Shown here: positions 1-5,204 of the stretch, piece after piece
How the letters are laid out: each line of letters begins with the position of its first letter
How positions within the stretch are numbered: the stretch's first letter is position 1
NCBI GenBank assembly: GCA_003483675.1
Contig: DMYK01000355.1
Span: 3,030-8,278, forward strand
Direction: 5' to 3'
Length of the DNA stretch: 5,249 bases
Origin: Microcoleaceae cyanobacterium UBA11344
GTDB lineage: Bacteria; Cyanobacteriota; Cyanobacteriia; Cyanobacteriales; Microcoleaceae
Made by a program: the position numbers and the translations under genes
Notes under the pieces: model-generated
What the model saw: the letters and a program-made list of their open reading frames with translations, nothing else
What the model was told of the DNA's origin: nothing
Databases searched by the model: none

Positions 1-2
1 TT

Positions 3-1388
3 TTATGCTTATCACAGCAATTAATCGCGTGCAGCTTGCTCAAAAAACCCTTTCAACTGCCCCCATCAGCCAAACAAGAACCCTGGCCCGTTCAAACTGG
101 CCTCCGAGTTAACATCCTCCGCGACAACATACCAATTGTTAACCGCATAGTTTTAGTCCCCGACGAAGCCACATTCTTAGCAGCAATCCAAAAATGGAAC
201 CTCAAAGGACACTGGCCAATTCTGCTCGAAGATAATAAATATACGCCCATGTTTATCAAGCGCTTCCAAGCCGCTGAAATAGTCCGTTTACCGAGCATCA
301 AACAGCAACTCCCAAAAGGTCAAAAACTCCAACAATTGATGCTGAACGCATCAGCAGCGGCCTGGAATGCCACGGATACTCAAACCTTAAAAGCCAAATG
401 GACAGAACTTGGCTGGGAACCGCCAGGAGTAGTAATCACATCAGAAAATGACCCTGCAAGGATAGCAGCAGTAGCCTTGGCTGCCGATCGCGGTCAACCC
501 TTAGTATTTTTAGAAGGTAACTTCGGAAAGCCTAATGATACCCTCAATCAGCAACAGTGGCAAACTCTGCAAACGGCAGTTACAACAGCCGTCGAATCCA
601 CCGGATATTTTTATTCCCAACTCGGAGATGTGATCGACACAATCACCATTGTACGCCAACTAGCCGTAAAATATCAATCTCCTGAAAAGCCAGACGAACA
701 ATTAGCCGTTACTGACGGTTTGGGGCGGCATCCCAACGGCGAACGCTGGGCCGCCGCTGGCTGGATTTACGGTTCCTCAGTGCGATCGATTTATCAAGTC
801 ATGTGTTCTATATTTCTCGACTCTCAAACAGCCATGCTTTATGACAGTTACCCCAAGGAAGGAAGTTGGGAAAAATATGAAATGAACTCAGCAGCTAGCG
901 GATTAAAAACACTAGGTTTTGATGTCAAATTAGTTGAGAAACCGGAATCTAGCCTCCAAAAGTGGCGGACTTTAGCATCAAAAGAATGGGAATTTGACTT
1001 AATATTGATGAATTCCAAAGGCTATCAAAAATCCTTCCAAGTTGGCAACGGCGACGCTTTAGTAGAAGACCTCCCAAAACTCAAATTTCCCGCAGCAGTT
1101 CACATGATACACAGTTGGTCTGCCGCAGCACCAGATGATAAAAATACCGTTGCCGGACGGTGGTTAGAAAATGGCGCTTATGCCTATGTTGGGAGTGTCA
1201 ATGAACCTTTTTTATCTGCATTTATTCCGCCGAAATTAATGGTCGATCGACTTGTGCGATCGGCTCCATTTTTAATCGCATCCCGCCAGTTAGAATCGGC
1301 TCCCTGGAAAATTGCAACTATTGGCGATCCGCTAATGTCGATCGGCAAACCGAAACCAAGAATTCCACCAACTCAACAACCCATTTAA
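3..1388 (+). CDS. conserved protein of unknown function, clan CD/TIGR03790-like C-terminal region, 5' partial
   Basis: The function is not known to me. The frame is open to the left window edge. The only in-frame start inside the window is TTG at 36 (450 aa), which has no Shine-Dalgarno sequence, so the true start probably lies upstream and the gene is entered as 5'-partial. Residue numbers count from that TTG. The N-terminal third (about 25-100) contains [10 protein letters not shown] and [13 protein letters not shown] second block (about 130-210) contains [21 protein letters not shown] third (226-282) contains [20 protein letters not shown] and [16 protein letters not shown]. The C-terminal block (354-432) contains [31 protein letters not shown], a PP pair at 398-399 and IGDPL. 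This arrangement (variable S/H stretch, then a W-L-E-x-G-A segment, a V-x-E-P segment and a terminal GDP) resembles TIGR03790 proteins and the caspase/gingipain fold. That is recalled similarity, not a computed match. No catalytic Cys is evident at the usual place, so peptidase activity is doubtful. No membrane helix is visible. The protein ends in a Pro-rich tail. Confidence 0.75.
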   Translation, partial: LCLSQQLIACSLLKKPFQLPPSAKQEPWPVQTGLRVNILRDNIPIVNRIVLVPDEATFLAAIQKWNLKGHWPILLEDNKYTPMFIKRFQAAEIVRLPSIKQQLPKGQKLQQLMLNASAAAWNATDTQTLKAKWTELGWEPPGVVITSENDPARIAAVALAADRGQPLVFLEGNFGKPNDTLNQQQWQTLQTAVTTAVESTGYFYSQLGDVIDTITIVRQLAVKYQSPEKPDEQLAVTDGLGRHPNGERWAAAGWIYGSSVRSIYQVMCSIFLDSQTAMLYDSYPKEGSWEKYEMNSAASGLKTLGFDVKLVEKPESSLQKWRTLASKEWEFDLILMNSKGYQKSFQVGNGDALVEDLPKLKFPAAVHMIHSWSAAAPDDKNTVAGRWLENGAYAYVGSVNEPFLSAFIPPKLMVDRLVRSAPFLIASRQLESAPWKIATIGDPLMSIGKPKPRIPPTQQPI

Positions 1389-1392
1389 AAAA

Positions 1393-1455
1393 CTGGGCCT
1401 TGGGAATTGGGCATTGGGAATTGGGAATTGGGCATTGGGAATCGAGAATTGGTAA
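1393..1455. repeat. heptanucleotide tandem array (STRR type), unit TTGGGMA
   Basis: Nine consecutive 7-bp units start 4 bp after the stop codon of the upstream gene. The core six (1400-1441) are TTGGGAA or TTGGGCA. The first unit (CTGGGCC) and the last two (TCGAGAA, TTGGTAA) are degenerate. Read on the minus strand the unit is TTCCCAA, which belongs to the same 7-bp framework as the other arrays in this window. Such arrays are typical of filamentous cyanobacterial intergenic DNA. An open frame starting at TTG 1407 merely translates this repeat and is not a gene. Confidence 0.9.
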
Positions 1456-1477
1456 ACCGGTTTATTCGTGGGAGTAA

Positions 1478-1507
1478 TCTCAAATCTCAAATCTCAAATC
1501 TCAAATC
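1478..1507. repeat. heptanucleotide tandem array, unit TCTCAAA x4
   Basis: Four perfect 7-bp units (TCTCAAA) are followed by a partial TC at 1506-1507. Two degenerate copies lie downstream at about 1582-1597 (TCTCAAA, CCTCAAA). The array lies 22 bp after the TTGGGMA array and is oriented against it. In RNA, most of each unit could pair with a unit of the first array: six of seven positions, one of them a G-U pair. Confidence 0.88.
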
Positions 1508-1762
1508 GCATGACTGCGTAAATATACTCAATCAGCATTCTTGCCGAATTCCTGAAAGATTAAACGTAACTGAGCATACAATCTCAAACCTCAAATTTGC
1601 CGACCCTCAGTTAAGTCCATTCCTAGCCCAACCACCAGCAAAAAAAATCCTCTCTAAAATCATCCTTAATTAACTTGTCAATTCCCCTAAAATCACTCAA
1701 AATTAAAATAAGAAATAAAATGTAATATTTATCTAAATTCTCACAGAAGAATTAACCCCTAG
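1508..1762. other. non-coding spacer with AT-rich leader before the CLC gene
   Basis: With the two arrays above, this completes a 374-bp gap between genes. It holds the two degenerate TCTCAAA-like copies near 1582-1597, then unremarkable sequence to about 1670. From 1674 to 1762 the DNA becomes strongly AT-rich, as expected for the promoter and 5' leader of the gene starting at 1763. No gene, convincing terminator or RNA gene was recognised. Confidence 0.6.
1675..1703 (+). promoter_or_regulatory. possible sigma70-type promoter of the CLC gene
   Basis: TTGTCA at 1675-1680 (5 of 6 to TTGACA) is followed after exactly 17 bp by CAAAAT at 1698-1703 (4 of 6 to TATAAT), in the AT-rich leader. Other -10-like hexamers are TAAAAT at 1704 and TAATAT at 1723. 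It would give a 5' leader of about 50 nt. Such matches are common in AT-rich DNA, so this is only a candidate. Confidence 0.25.
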
Positions 1763-3364
1763 ATGAGAGCCACCCATCCTGTAGACTTGCTGCCGGCCGG
1801 CCCAACCGCAAACACTCCCTATGCCTCCCCGCTGAGCCCAGTATTCCACCGCCTGCACCCCAGTCCAGAAACCCTCCTGCTCATCCTCTCCCTAGTCATC
1901 GGGGGAGTTACGGGCGCCGGCGTCGTCACTTTTCACTATTTAATTCACTTGATCCACACCCTCATGCTCGAAGACTTGATGGGGGTAATTTCCAAAGCAG
2001 GCTCTTGGACACTAGCCTGCATTCCCACTCTTGGCGGAGTCGTCATCGGCTTAATGCGCTGGTGGTTTCGGGATTTTGGCCCCAATATGTCTTCGCTGAT
2101 TGCAGCCACTCGCGGCTTGCAAGAACTCTCCCCCCTTAAACCCATCACTAAAATGGTGGCAGCCTCAGTTTCCCTAGGCACCGGCGCTTCCCTCGGCCCG
2201 GAAGCCCCCAGCGTCGAAATCGGCGCCAACTTTGGAATGCTGCTGGCTCAAGTTTTGCAACTTTCCCCAGAACGGCAGCGTTTGCTGCTGGGGGCGGGAG
2301 CCGCCGCCGGTTTATCTGCCGGGTTCAACTCTCCCATCGCCGGAGTATTCTTTGCCTTGGAAGTCGTGCTCGGCAGCACTTTTGCTACTTCGTCAGTGAG
2401 CGTTGTCCTCCTAGCAGCCGTAGTTTCGGCACTCATCGCTCAAATCTGCTTGGGAGCTCAGCCGGCTTTTGCTTTGCCCGTCTACGATGTGCGTAGTCCC
2501 TTAGAATTGCCTTTTTACATGGGATTGGGGCTTTTGGCTAGCCTAGTGTCCCTAGCCTACACTGAGGCAATTCAACTGGCTGAACGCTGTTTTCAAGGGA
2601 AAGTCCGAGGATTTGCTTGGCTGGGACGACTGCCGAGGCCGATTCACCCAATCATCGGTGGTGTCTGCGTCGGCTTAGTAGCTCTGCAATTGCCTCAAAT
2701 TTTGGGCGTCGGCTACGAAACAGTCCAAGCAATGCTCCAAGATGTCAAATTTTCCTTGCCTTTGCTGCTGATCCTGCTGTTCGTCAAACTAGGGGTGACT
2801 GCAATCAGCCTCGGTAGTGGTTTAGTGGGCGGCATTTTTGCTCCGGCGATGTTTTTGGGTGCTTCCCTGGGTTCGGCTTATGGCCTCTTTTTGGCAATGG
2901 TGCCTGTTTTAAGCGATCGCGTGGCCGGCCCTCCCGCCTATGCAATGGTGGGAATGGCTGCGGTCCTCGCCGGTAGTGCCAGAGCTCCGCTGACAGCTAT
3001 TCTGTTGATGTTTGAGTTGACTAGGGATTACCGGATTGTCTTGCCGTTAATGGCCGCAGTCGGATTGAGCGTTTGGCTGGTGGAGTACGTTAACCATCGA
3101 TCGGCCGCCCACAGCCTCAACCTTCAGCAAATGGGCGTTGATGTGGCCCTCAATACGCCGATTCAGGCAAGGGAAGTTTTGCAGGATTGGGAAGATGTTT
3201 TGGGCGATCGCATTGTCACAGAACTGATTTCTTGCCAAATTCCCATCGATCGCGAACACTCTGGCGATCGGGAACACACTGGCGACGAGCCTGTGCTGGC
3301 GATGGCTAATGCACATTTGCCGGAAAATGTCAAGCCATTACCTGAAACAAAATCAGCAGTTTGA
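1763..3364 (+). CDS. CLC-family chloride channel / anion transporter
   Basis: This is an integral membrane anion channel or Cl-/H+ exchanger of the CLC family, 533 aa, intact, with hydrophobic helices spread over about residues 35-442. Diagnostic stretches are GTGASLGPEAPSVEIG (139-154), GAGAAAGLSAGFNSPIAG (177-194), GSGLVGGIFAPAMFLG (351-366, with the GxFxP motif at 357-361) and LAGSARAPLTAILLMFELT (402-420). By hand alignment to E. coli ClC-ec1, the external gating Glu is kept (E147, in GPEAP where GREGP is usual). The internal proton Glu (E203) is Val201, the central Ser (S107) falls in GPNM (Pro107), and the external Tyr (Y445) is His450. The hydrophilic tail of about 70 residues is too short for a CBS-domain pair. 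The start is ATG 1763; a weak GAAG at 1746-1749 lies 13 nt upstream. The tail contains two DREHSG/DREHTG units made by an 18-bp duplication. Family assignment is sure. Channel versus exchanger, and the preferred anion, are not settled by sequence. Confidence 0.95.
   Translation: MRATHPVDLLPAGPTANTPYASPLSPVFHRLHPSPETLLLILSLVIGGVTGAGVVTFHYLIHLIHTLMLEDLMGVISKAGSWTLACIPTLGGVVIGLMRWWFRDFGPNMSSLIAATRGLQELSPLKPITKMVAASVSLGTGASLGPEAPSVEIGANFGMLLAQVLQLSPERQRLLLGAGAAAGLSAGFNSPIAGVFFALEVVLGSTFATSSVSVVLLAAVVSALIAQICLGAQPAFALPVYDVRSPLELPFYMGLGLLASLVSLAYTEAIQLAERCFQGKVRGFAWLGRLPRPIHPIIGGVCVGLVALQLPQILGVGYETVQAMLQDVKFSLPLLLILLFVKLGVTAISLGSGLVGGIFAPAMFLGASLGSAYGLFLAMVPVLSDRVAGPPAYAMVGMAAVLAGSARAPLTAILLMFELTRDYRIVLPLMAAVGLSVWLVEYVNHRSAAHSLNLQQMGVDVALNTPIQAREVLQDWEDVLGDRIVTELISCQIPIDREHSGDREHTGDEPVLAMANAHLPENVKPLPETKSAV
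3248..3283 (+). repeat. 18-bp tandem duplication inside the CLC gene
   Basis: Two 18-bp copies (3248-3265 and 3266-3283) differ at 2 positions and encode DREHSG then DREHTG in the hydrophilic C-terminal tail. The length is a multiple of three, so the frame is preserved. Each copy starts with GATCG, part of the GCGATCG-rich sequence common in this genome. Confidence 0.85.
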
Positions 3365-3378
3365 CTAAGCTCAAATCC

Positions 3379-3399
3379 CGTTGTTGCGTCACAATAACG
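3379..3399 (+). terminator. possible weak hairpin terminator after the CLC gene
   Basis: CGTTGTTG (3379-3386) can pair with CAATAACG (3392-3399) around a 5-nt loop, giving 8 pairs including one G-U. It begins 14 bp after the stop codon. No T-run follows directly (only ATTTTA about 20 nt later), so it is at best a weak or non-canonical terminator. Confidence 0.3.
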
Positions 3400-3835
3400 A
3401 ATAGCCGAACAGCTAAATTTTAAAACTATGATATTTATCAAGCCACCAACAGATTACGCTTTCAAAAAATATTTGGTTCCTCAGAAAGCAAAGACATTCT
3501 GATTAGCTTTCTCAAGGCTCTAATTTGTGAATGCCATCCCAAGGTTGGATTTAGTGTTGGTAGAGTTGCCAAAATTTACCAAAGAACAGCATCAACTTGA
3601 GACGCTCACAGAACTATGGATTTATTTCATGCAATATGCTAGGATTCTCACATCAGTACCAGAAGAAATGGACAGCATACCTGAAATTCATAAAGCTTTT
3701 GATATTGCGAATCAAGTGAATTTAAGCCTAGATGAAGTGGAAGATATGGAACGGAGGGAACTGTTTATTTATGACCAGCAGGGAGCTATTCTTAAGGCTT
3801 CTCAGTCAGGGCGAGCAGCAGGAATGCGATCGAAG

Positions 3836-3849
3836 GCGATCGCGATCGC
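3836..3849. repeat. overlapping pair of HIP1 palindromes
   Basis: Two GCGATCGC octamers overlap by 2 bp (3836-3843 and 3842-3849) inside the Rpn remnant, encoding an Ala-Ile-Ala-Ile stretch. Single copies occur at 2913 and 3204 in the CLC gene and at 4575 in the J-domain gene. HIP1 is the highly iterated palindrome of many cyanobacterial genomes and supports the taxonomic call. Confidence 0.9.
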
Positions 3850-3931
3850 CCGACAATTACTTTCACGGCTAGATGATGCAACCATTAGCCAAATTACAGG
3901 GCTTAGCCTTGAGGATGTGCAAAATTTGCGT

Positions 3932-3960
3932 GAAGGGAATCTATCCCGAAGGGAATCGGG
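3932..3960. repeat. 10-bp direct repeat with small hairpin at the 3' end of the Rpn remnant
   Basis: GAAGGGAATC occurs at 3932-3941 and again at 3948-3957. CCCGA (3945-3949) can pair with TCGGG (3956-3960). The repeat begins where the family's usual ending (after DVQNLR) would be expected, so the last 12 or so codons of the frame (EGNLSRRESGDS) may be added repeat sequence rather than original protein. Confidence 0.55.
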
Positions 3961-4064
3961 CGATTCATAGTTTTCGGAGCTAATACCGATCGACGCGCGA
4001 TCGTCAGTCGAGCCGATCGCCCACTAAAACCCCTCGCTCTAGCAGACAGTGGCGCTACCCTCAA

Positions 4065-4108
4065 CTCTGGGCTAAAATGATCGAAAATTATCAACAACCA
4101 GCCCAGAG
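4065..4108. promoter_or_regulatory. 9-bp inverted repeat over a -10-like hexamer, upstream of the J-domain gene
   Basis: CTCTGGGCT (4065-4073) is repeated exactly inverted as AGCCCAGAG (4100-4108), with 26 bp between. A smaller TGAT/ATCA pair sits inside (4078-4081 and 4090-4093). TAAAAT at 4073-4078, a -10-like hexamer, starts on the last base of the left arm; no good -35 precedes it. The structure ends 40 bp before ATG 4149. It could be an operator or an mRNA leader hairpin. There is no T-run, so it is not a normal terminator. The repeat itself is certain; its role is a guess. Confidence 0.5.
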
Positions 4109-4148
4109 GCTCTGAGGTGACTTCTAACGAGGCAACTGCAAACAGCAA

Positions 4149-4607
4149 ATGTCAGACTCTTCGATCGCATATCCGGGCCAAACCCCCTTGGGTTCTAGTT
4201 ACTACGGCTTGTTAGGGCTGCATCCTTCCGCATCGGCGATCGAAATTCGGCGATCGTACCGGGAATTGAGCAAAATCTACCATCCCGATACCACCGACTT
4301 GCCACCCACAGTCGCTACCGCCAAATTTCAGCAGCTTAACAACGCCTACGCCACCCTCAGCAACCCAGAACGTCGCCTCGCCTACGACATCAAAGTAGGC
4401 TATTCTCCCATGAATGTGATTCAGCAGCAAAGAGGCTACCACACTCCGGTTTCTCGATCGCGGGCAAAAAATTTCAACTCGGCTTACCTCGATCCCACGG
4501 AGCGCCCCCTTTCTCCTGGAGAAATATTCGCCTTGTTTATCATGGGTTCTACTTTAATCGGATGTTTGATGCTGGCGATCGCGATCGGCTTAACTCGTGG
4601 CAGTTAA
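4149..4607 (+). CDS. J-domain (DnaJ-like) protein with C-terminal membrane anchor
   Basis: This 152-aa protein probably recruits and stimulates a DnaK/Hsp70 chaperone at a membrane. The J domain spans about residues 18-81: YYGLLGLHPSASAIEIRRSY (helices I/II), the essential HPD at 45-47 in the loop, then KFQQLNNAYATLSNPERRLA (helix III) leading into YD at 79-80. A polar linker (about 83-123, several Arg/Ser/Gln) joins it to one strongly hydrophobic segment (about 126-147) ending in TRGS. There is no Gly/Phe-rich region, zinc-finger region or substrate-binding C-terminal domain, so it is a short type III (class C) J protein and not DnaJ itself. The start is ATG 4149. An in-frame TAA at 4125 excludes an earlier start, and GAGG at 4129-4132 is rather far upstream (16 nt). 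A DUF3143-type gene follows 122 bp downstream on the same strand. The client protein is unknown. Confidence 0.92.
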   Translation: MSDSSIAYPGQTPLGSSYYGLLGLHPSASAIEIRRSYRELSKIYHPDTTDLPPTVATAKFQQLNNAYATLSNPERRLAYDIKVGYSPMNVIQQQRGYHTPVSRSRAKNFNSAYLDPTERPLSPGEIFALFIMGSTLIGCLMLAIAIGLTRGS

Positions 4608-4626
4608 AATTAACAAAGATGCCAGC

Positions 4627-4652
4627 ACTCTTTGATAACACTCTTTGATAAC
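4627..4652. repeat. perfect 2 x 13-bp tandem repeat
   Basis: ACTCTTTGATAAC occurs twice without a gap (4627-4639 and 4640-4652), 19 bp after the stop of the J-domain gene. It has no inverted symmetry that would make it a terminator. It could be a slippage product or a paired binding site; nothing in the sequence decides between these. Confidence 0.85.
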
Positions 4653-4676
4653 ATTTACTTTCCCCTGAAAATTAAG

Positions 4677-4725
4677 TCCCAAATCCCAAATCCCAAATCC
4701 CAAATCTAAAATCTAAAATCTAAAA
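4677..4725. repeat. heptanucleotide tandem array, TCCCAAA x4 then TCTAAAA x3
   Basis: Seven uninterrupted 7-bp units: four TCCCAAA (4677-4704) followed by three TCTAAAA (4705-4725). The array ends 4 bp before ATG 4730, so it fills the place where a ribosome binding site would be, and no Shine-Dalgarno sequence is present. Each TCTAAAA unit creates a -10-like TAAAAT (4707, 4714, 4721). Confidence 0.92.
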
Positions 4726-4729
4726 TCCT

Positions 4730-5002
4730 ATGACACTTCCCTCCGCTGACACCCCTTTGTACAACCATCCACTCCCAGAAATCGAGCAGTGGCTGAAAAG
4801 CCGCGGCTGCGAGCAAAACCTGCGAGAACTCCACTGCTGGAACATCGATCGACCTATATGGAAAGCAGAACTATCCCTCGAAATCGATCAACTCACGATC
4901 CGCTACATCAACGCCGGAAACGACGGCCAAGATATTCAGCGCTTCTTCAAATACTCCCTCTCCCGTCAGGATATCGAAGCAGCAGTTTTTTCCGGGCCGT
5001 GA
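4730..5002 (+). CDS. DUF3143-type cyanobacterial protein of unknown function
   Basis: This small soluble protein of 90 aa matches, as I recall the family, the DUF3143 group of cyanobacterial proteins of unknown function. The recognisable features are TPLYNHPLPEIEQWL at residues 8-22, the LHCWNIDRPIWKAEL core (34-48), LTIRYINAG (55-63) and the ending FFKYSLSRQDIEAAVFSGP (72-90). No signal peptide, membrane helix, metal-binding cluster or catalytic motif is apparent. The start is ATG 4730, four bases after a heptad array and without a Shine-Dalgarno sequence, so initiation is probably SD-independent. The gene lies downstream of the J-domain gene in the same orientation, which hints at a shared role but does not show one. 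A second heptad array of opposite orientation begins just after the stop codon. Confidence 0.85.
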   Translation: MTLPSADTPLYNHPLPEIEQWLKSRGCEQNLRELHCWNIDRPIWKAELSLEIDQLTIRYINAGNDGQDIQRFFKYSLSRQDIEAAVFSGP

Positions 5003-5005
5003 TTC

Positions 5006-5040
5006 GATTTGAGATTTGCGATTTGAGATTTGCGATTGGG
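5006..5040. repeat. heptanucleotide tandem array, GATTTGA/GATTTGC alternating
   Basis: Five 7-bp units begin 4 bp after the stop of the DUF3143-type gene: GATTTGA, GATTTGC, GATTTGA, GATTTGC and a degenerate GATTGGG. Read on the minus strand the units are rotations of TCTCAAA and TCGCAAA, so this is the same heptad family as at 1478, inverted. The strict A/C alternation suggests duplication of a 14-bp double unit. Confidence 0.88.
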
Positions 5041-5069
5041 ACAATCCTGGACGCATTTCAATGAAATCC

Positions 5070-5137
5070 TGTCATTCACAAGGGAGGGATAGCGAAGTGA
5101 AGAATCTTCGAGATGCTTCGCTGCACTCAGCATGACA
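5070..5137. repeat. dispersed palindromic (MITE/REP-like) element with TGTCAT/ATGACA ends
   Basis: A 68-bp element is bounded by inverted TGTCAT (5070-5075) and ATGACA (5132-5137). Inside, AGCGAAG (5091-5097) pairs with CTTCGCT (5116-5122), and GAAG (5099-5102) with CTTC (5106-5109). It resembles the widely dispersed bacterial hairpin repeats built on 'GAAGAATCT ... GAGATGCTTCGCT ... CAGCATGACA', as recalled. The left side holds a G-rich stretch (AGGGAGGGA) that breaks the symmetry, so the copy is probably old. No flanking target-site duplication is obvious and it encodes nothing. Confidence 0.55.
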
Positions 5138-5166
5138 CATAAGCTGTCCCTAACTCAATGGATTAA

Positions 5167-5201
5167 TCTACAATCTAAAATCTACAATCTACAATCTACA
5201 A
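5167..5201. repeat. heptanucleotide tandem array, unit TCTACAA
   Basis: Five 7-bp units: TCTACAA, TCTAAAA, TCTACAA, TCTACAA, TCTACAA. The second is identical to the TCTAAAA unit of the array at 4705-4725, linking the two. The array ends 3 bp before a possible minus-strand stop codon. Confidence 0.9.
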
Positions 5202-5204
5202 TCG

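Larger units (their letters stand above)
3428..3970 (+). pseudogene. Rpn-family PD-(D/E)XK nuclease / putative transposase, degraded
   Basis: This is the remnant of a recombination-promoting nuclease/putative transposase gene, a family abundant in cyanobacteria. ATG 3428 begins the typical N-terminus (MIFIKPPTDYAFKK), but the frame runs into TGA at 3500. The family sequence continues in another frame from 3469 as IFGSSESKDILISFLKAL. Restoring one A in the six-A tract at 3464-3469 would join the two segments. The sequence then jumps, near 3540-3548, back into the first frame, directly to the C-terminal part (DLVLVELPKF, WIYFMQYA, AFDIANQVNLS, RRELFIYDQQGAILKA, ISQITGLSLEDVQNLR). Family members are usually near 300 codons and this one spans 181, so about 100 or more codons are gone, including the region that normally carries the catalytic D and ExQ residues. 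A GTG at 3527 gives a residual 147-aa frame without a nuclease core. It could still be translated, but nuclease activity is not expected. Confidence 0.85.

Noticed and set aside
5..112. Short frame from ATG at 5 (35 codons)
   Set aside because: It overlaps the large first gene in another frame, has no protein-like features, and stops at 110-112. It could hint at a frameshifted N-terminus but nothing supports this.
1393..1507. CRISPR array
   Set aside because: The units are 7 bp with no spacers, so these are simple tandem repeats.
1407..1673. 88-aa open frame starting with TTG
   Set aside because: Its N-terminal half is the translation of the two heptad arrays ([11 protein letters not shown] and LKSQISNLKS type periodicity) and the rest resembles no protein; it has no ribosome binding site.
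3428..3970. Intact transposase or insertion sequence
   Set aside because: No terminal inverted repeats or target duplications were seen, and the family is a stand-alone PD-(D/E)XK protein whose catalytic core is missing here.
3903..4148. 81-aa minus-strand open frame between the Rpn remnant and the J-domain gene
   Set aside because: It overlaps the Rpn C-terminus, shows no recognisable motif, and its Arg/Ala-rich composition comes from CGATCG-rich DNA.
4603..4614. GTTAA/TTAAC inverted repeat over the J-domain stop codon as terminator
   Set aside because: The stem is 5 A/T-rich pairs with a 2-nt loop and no T-run; too weak to call.
4789..5064. 91-aa open frame overlapping the DUF3143-type gene
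   Set aside because: It is a +2-frame shadow of the recognised gene, Arg/Pro-rich, and its end runs through the downstream heptad array.
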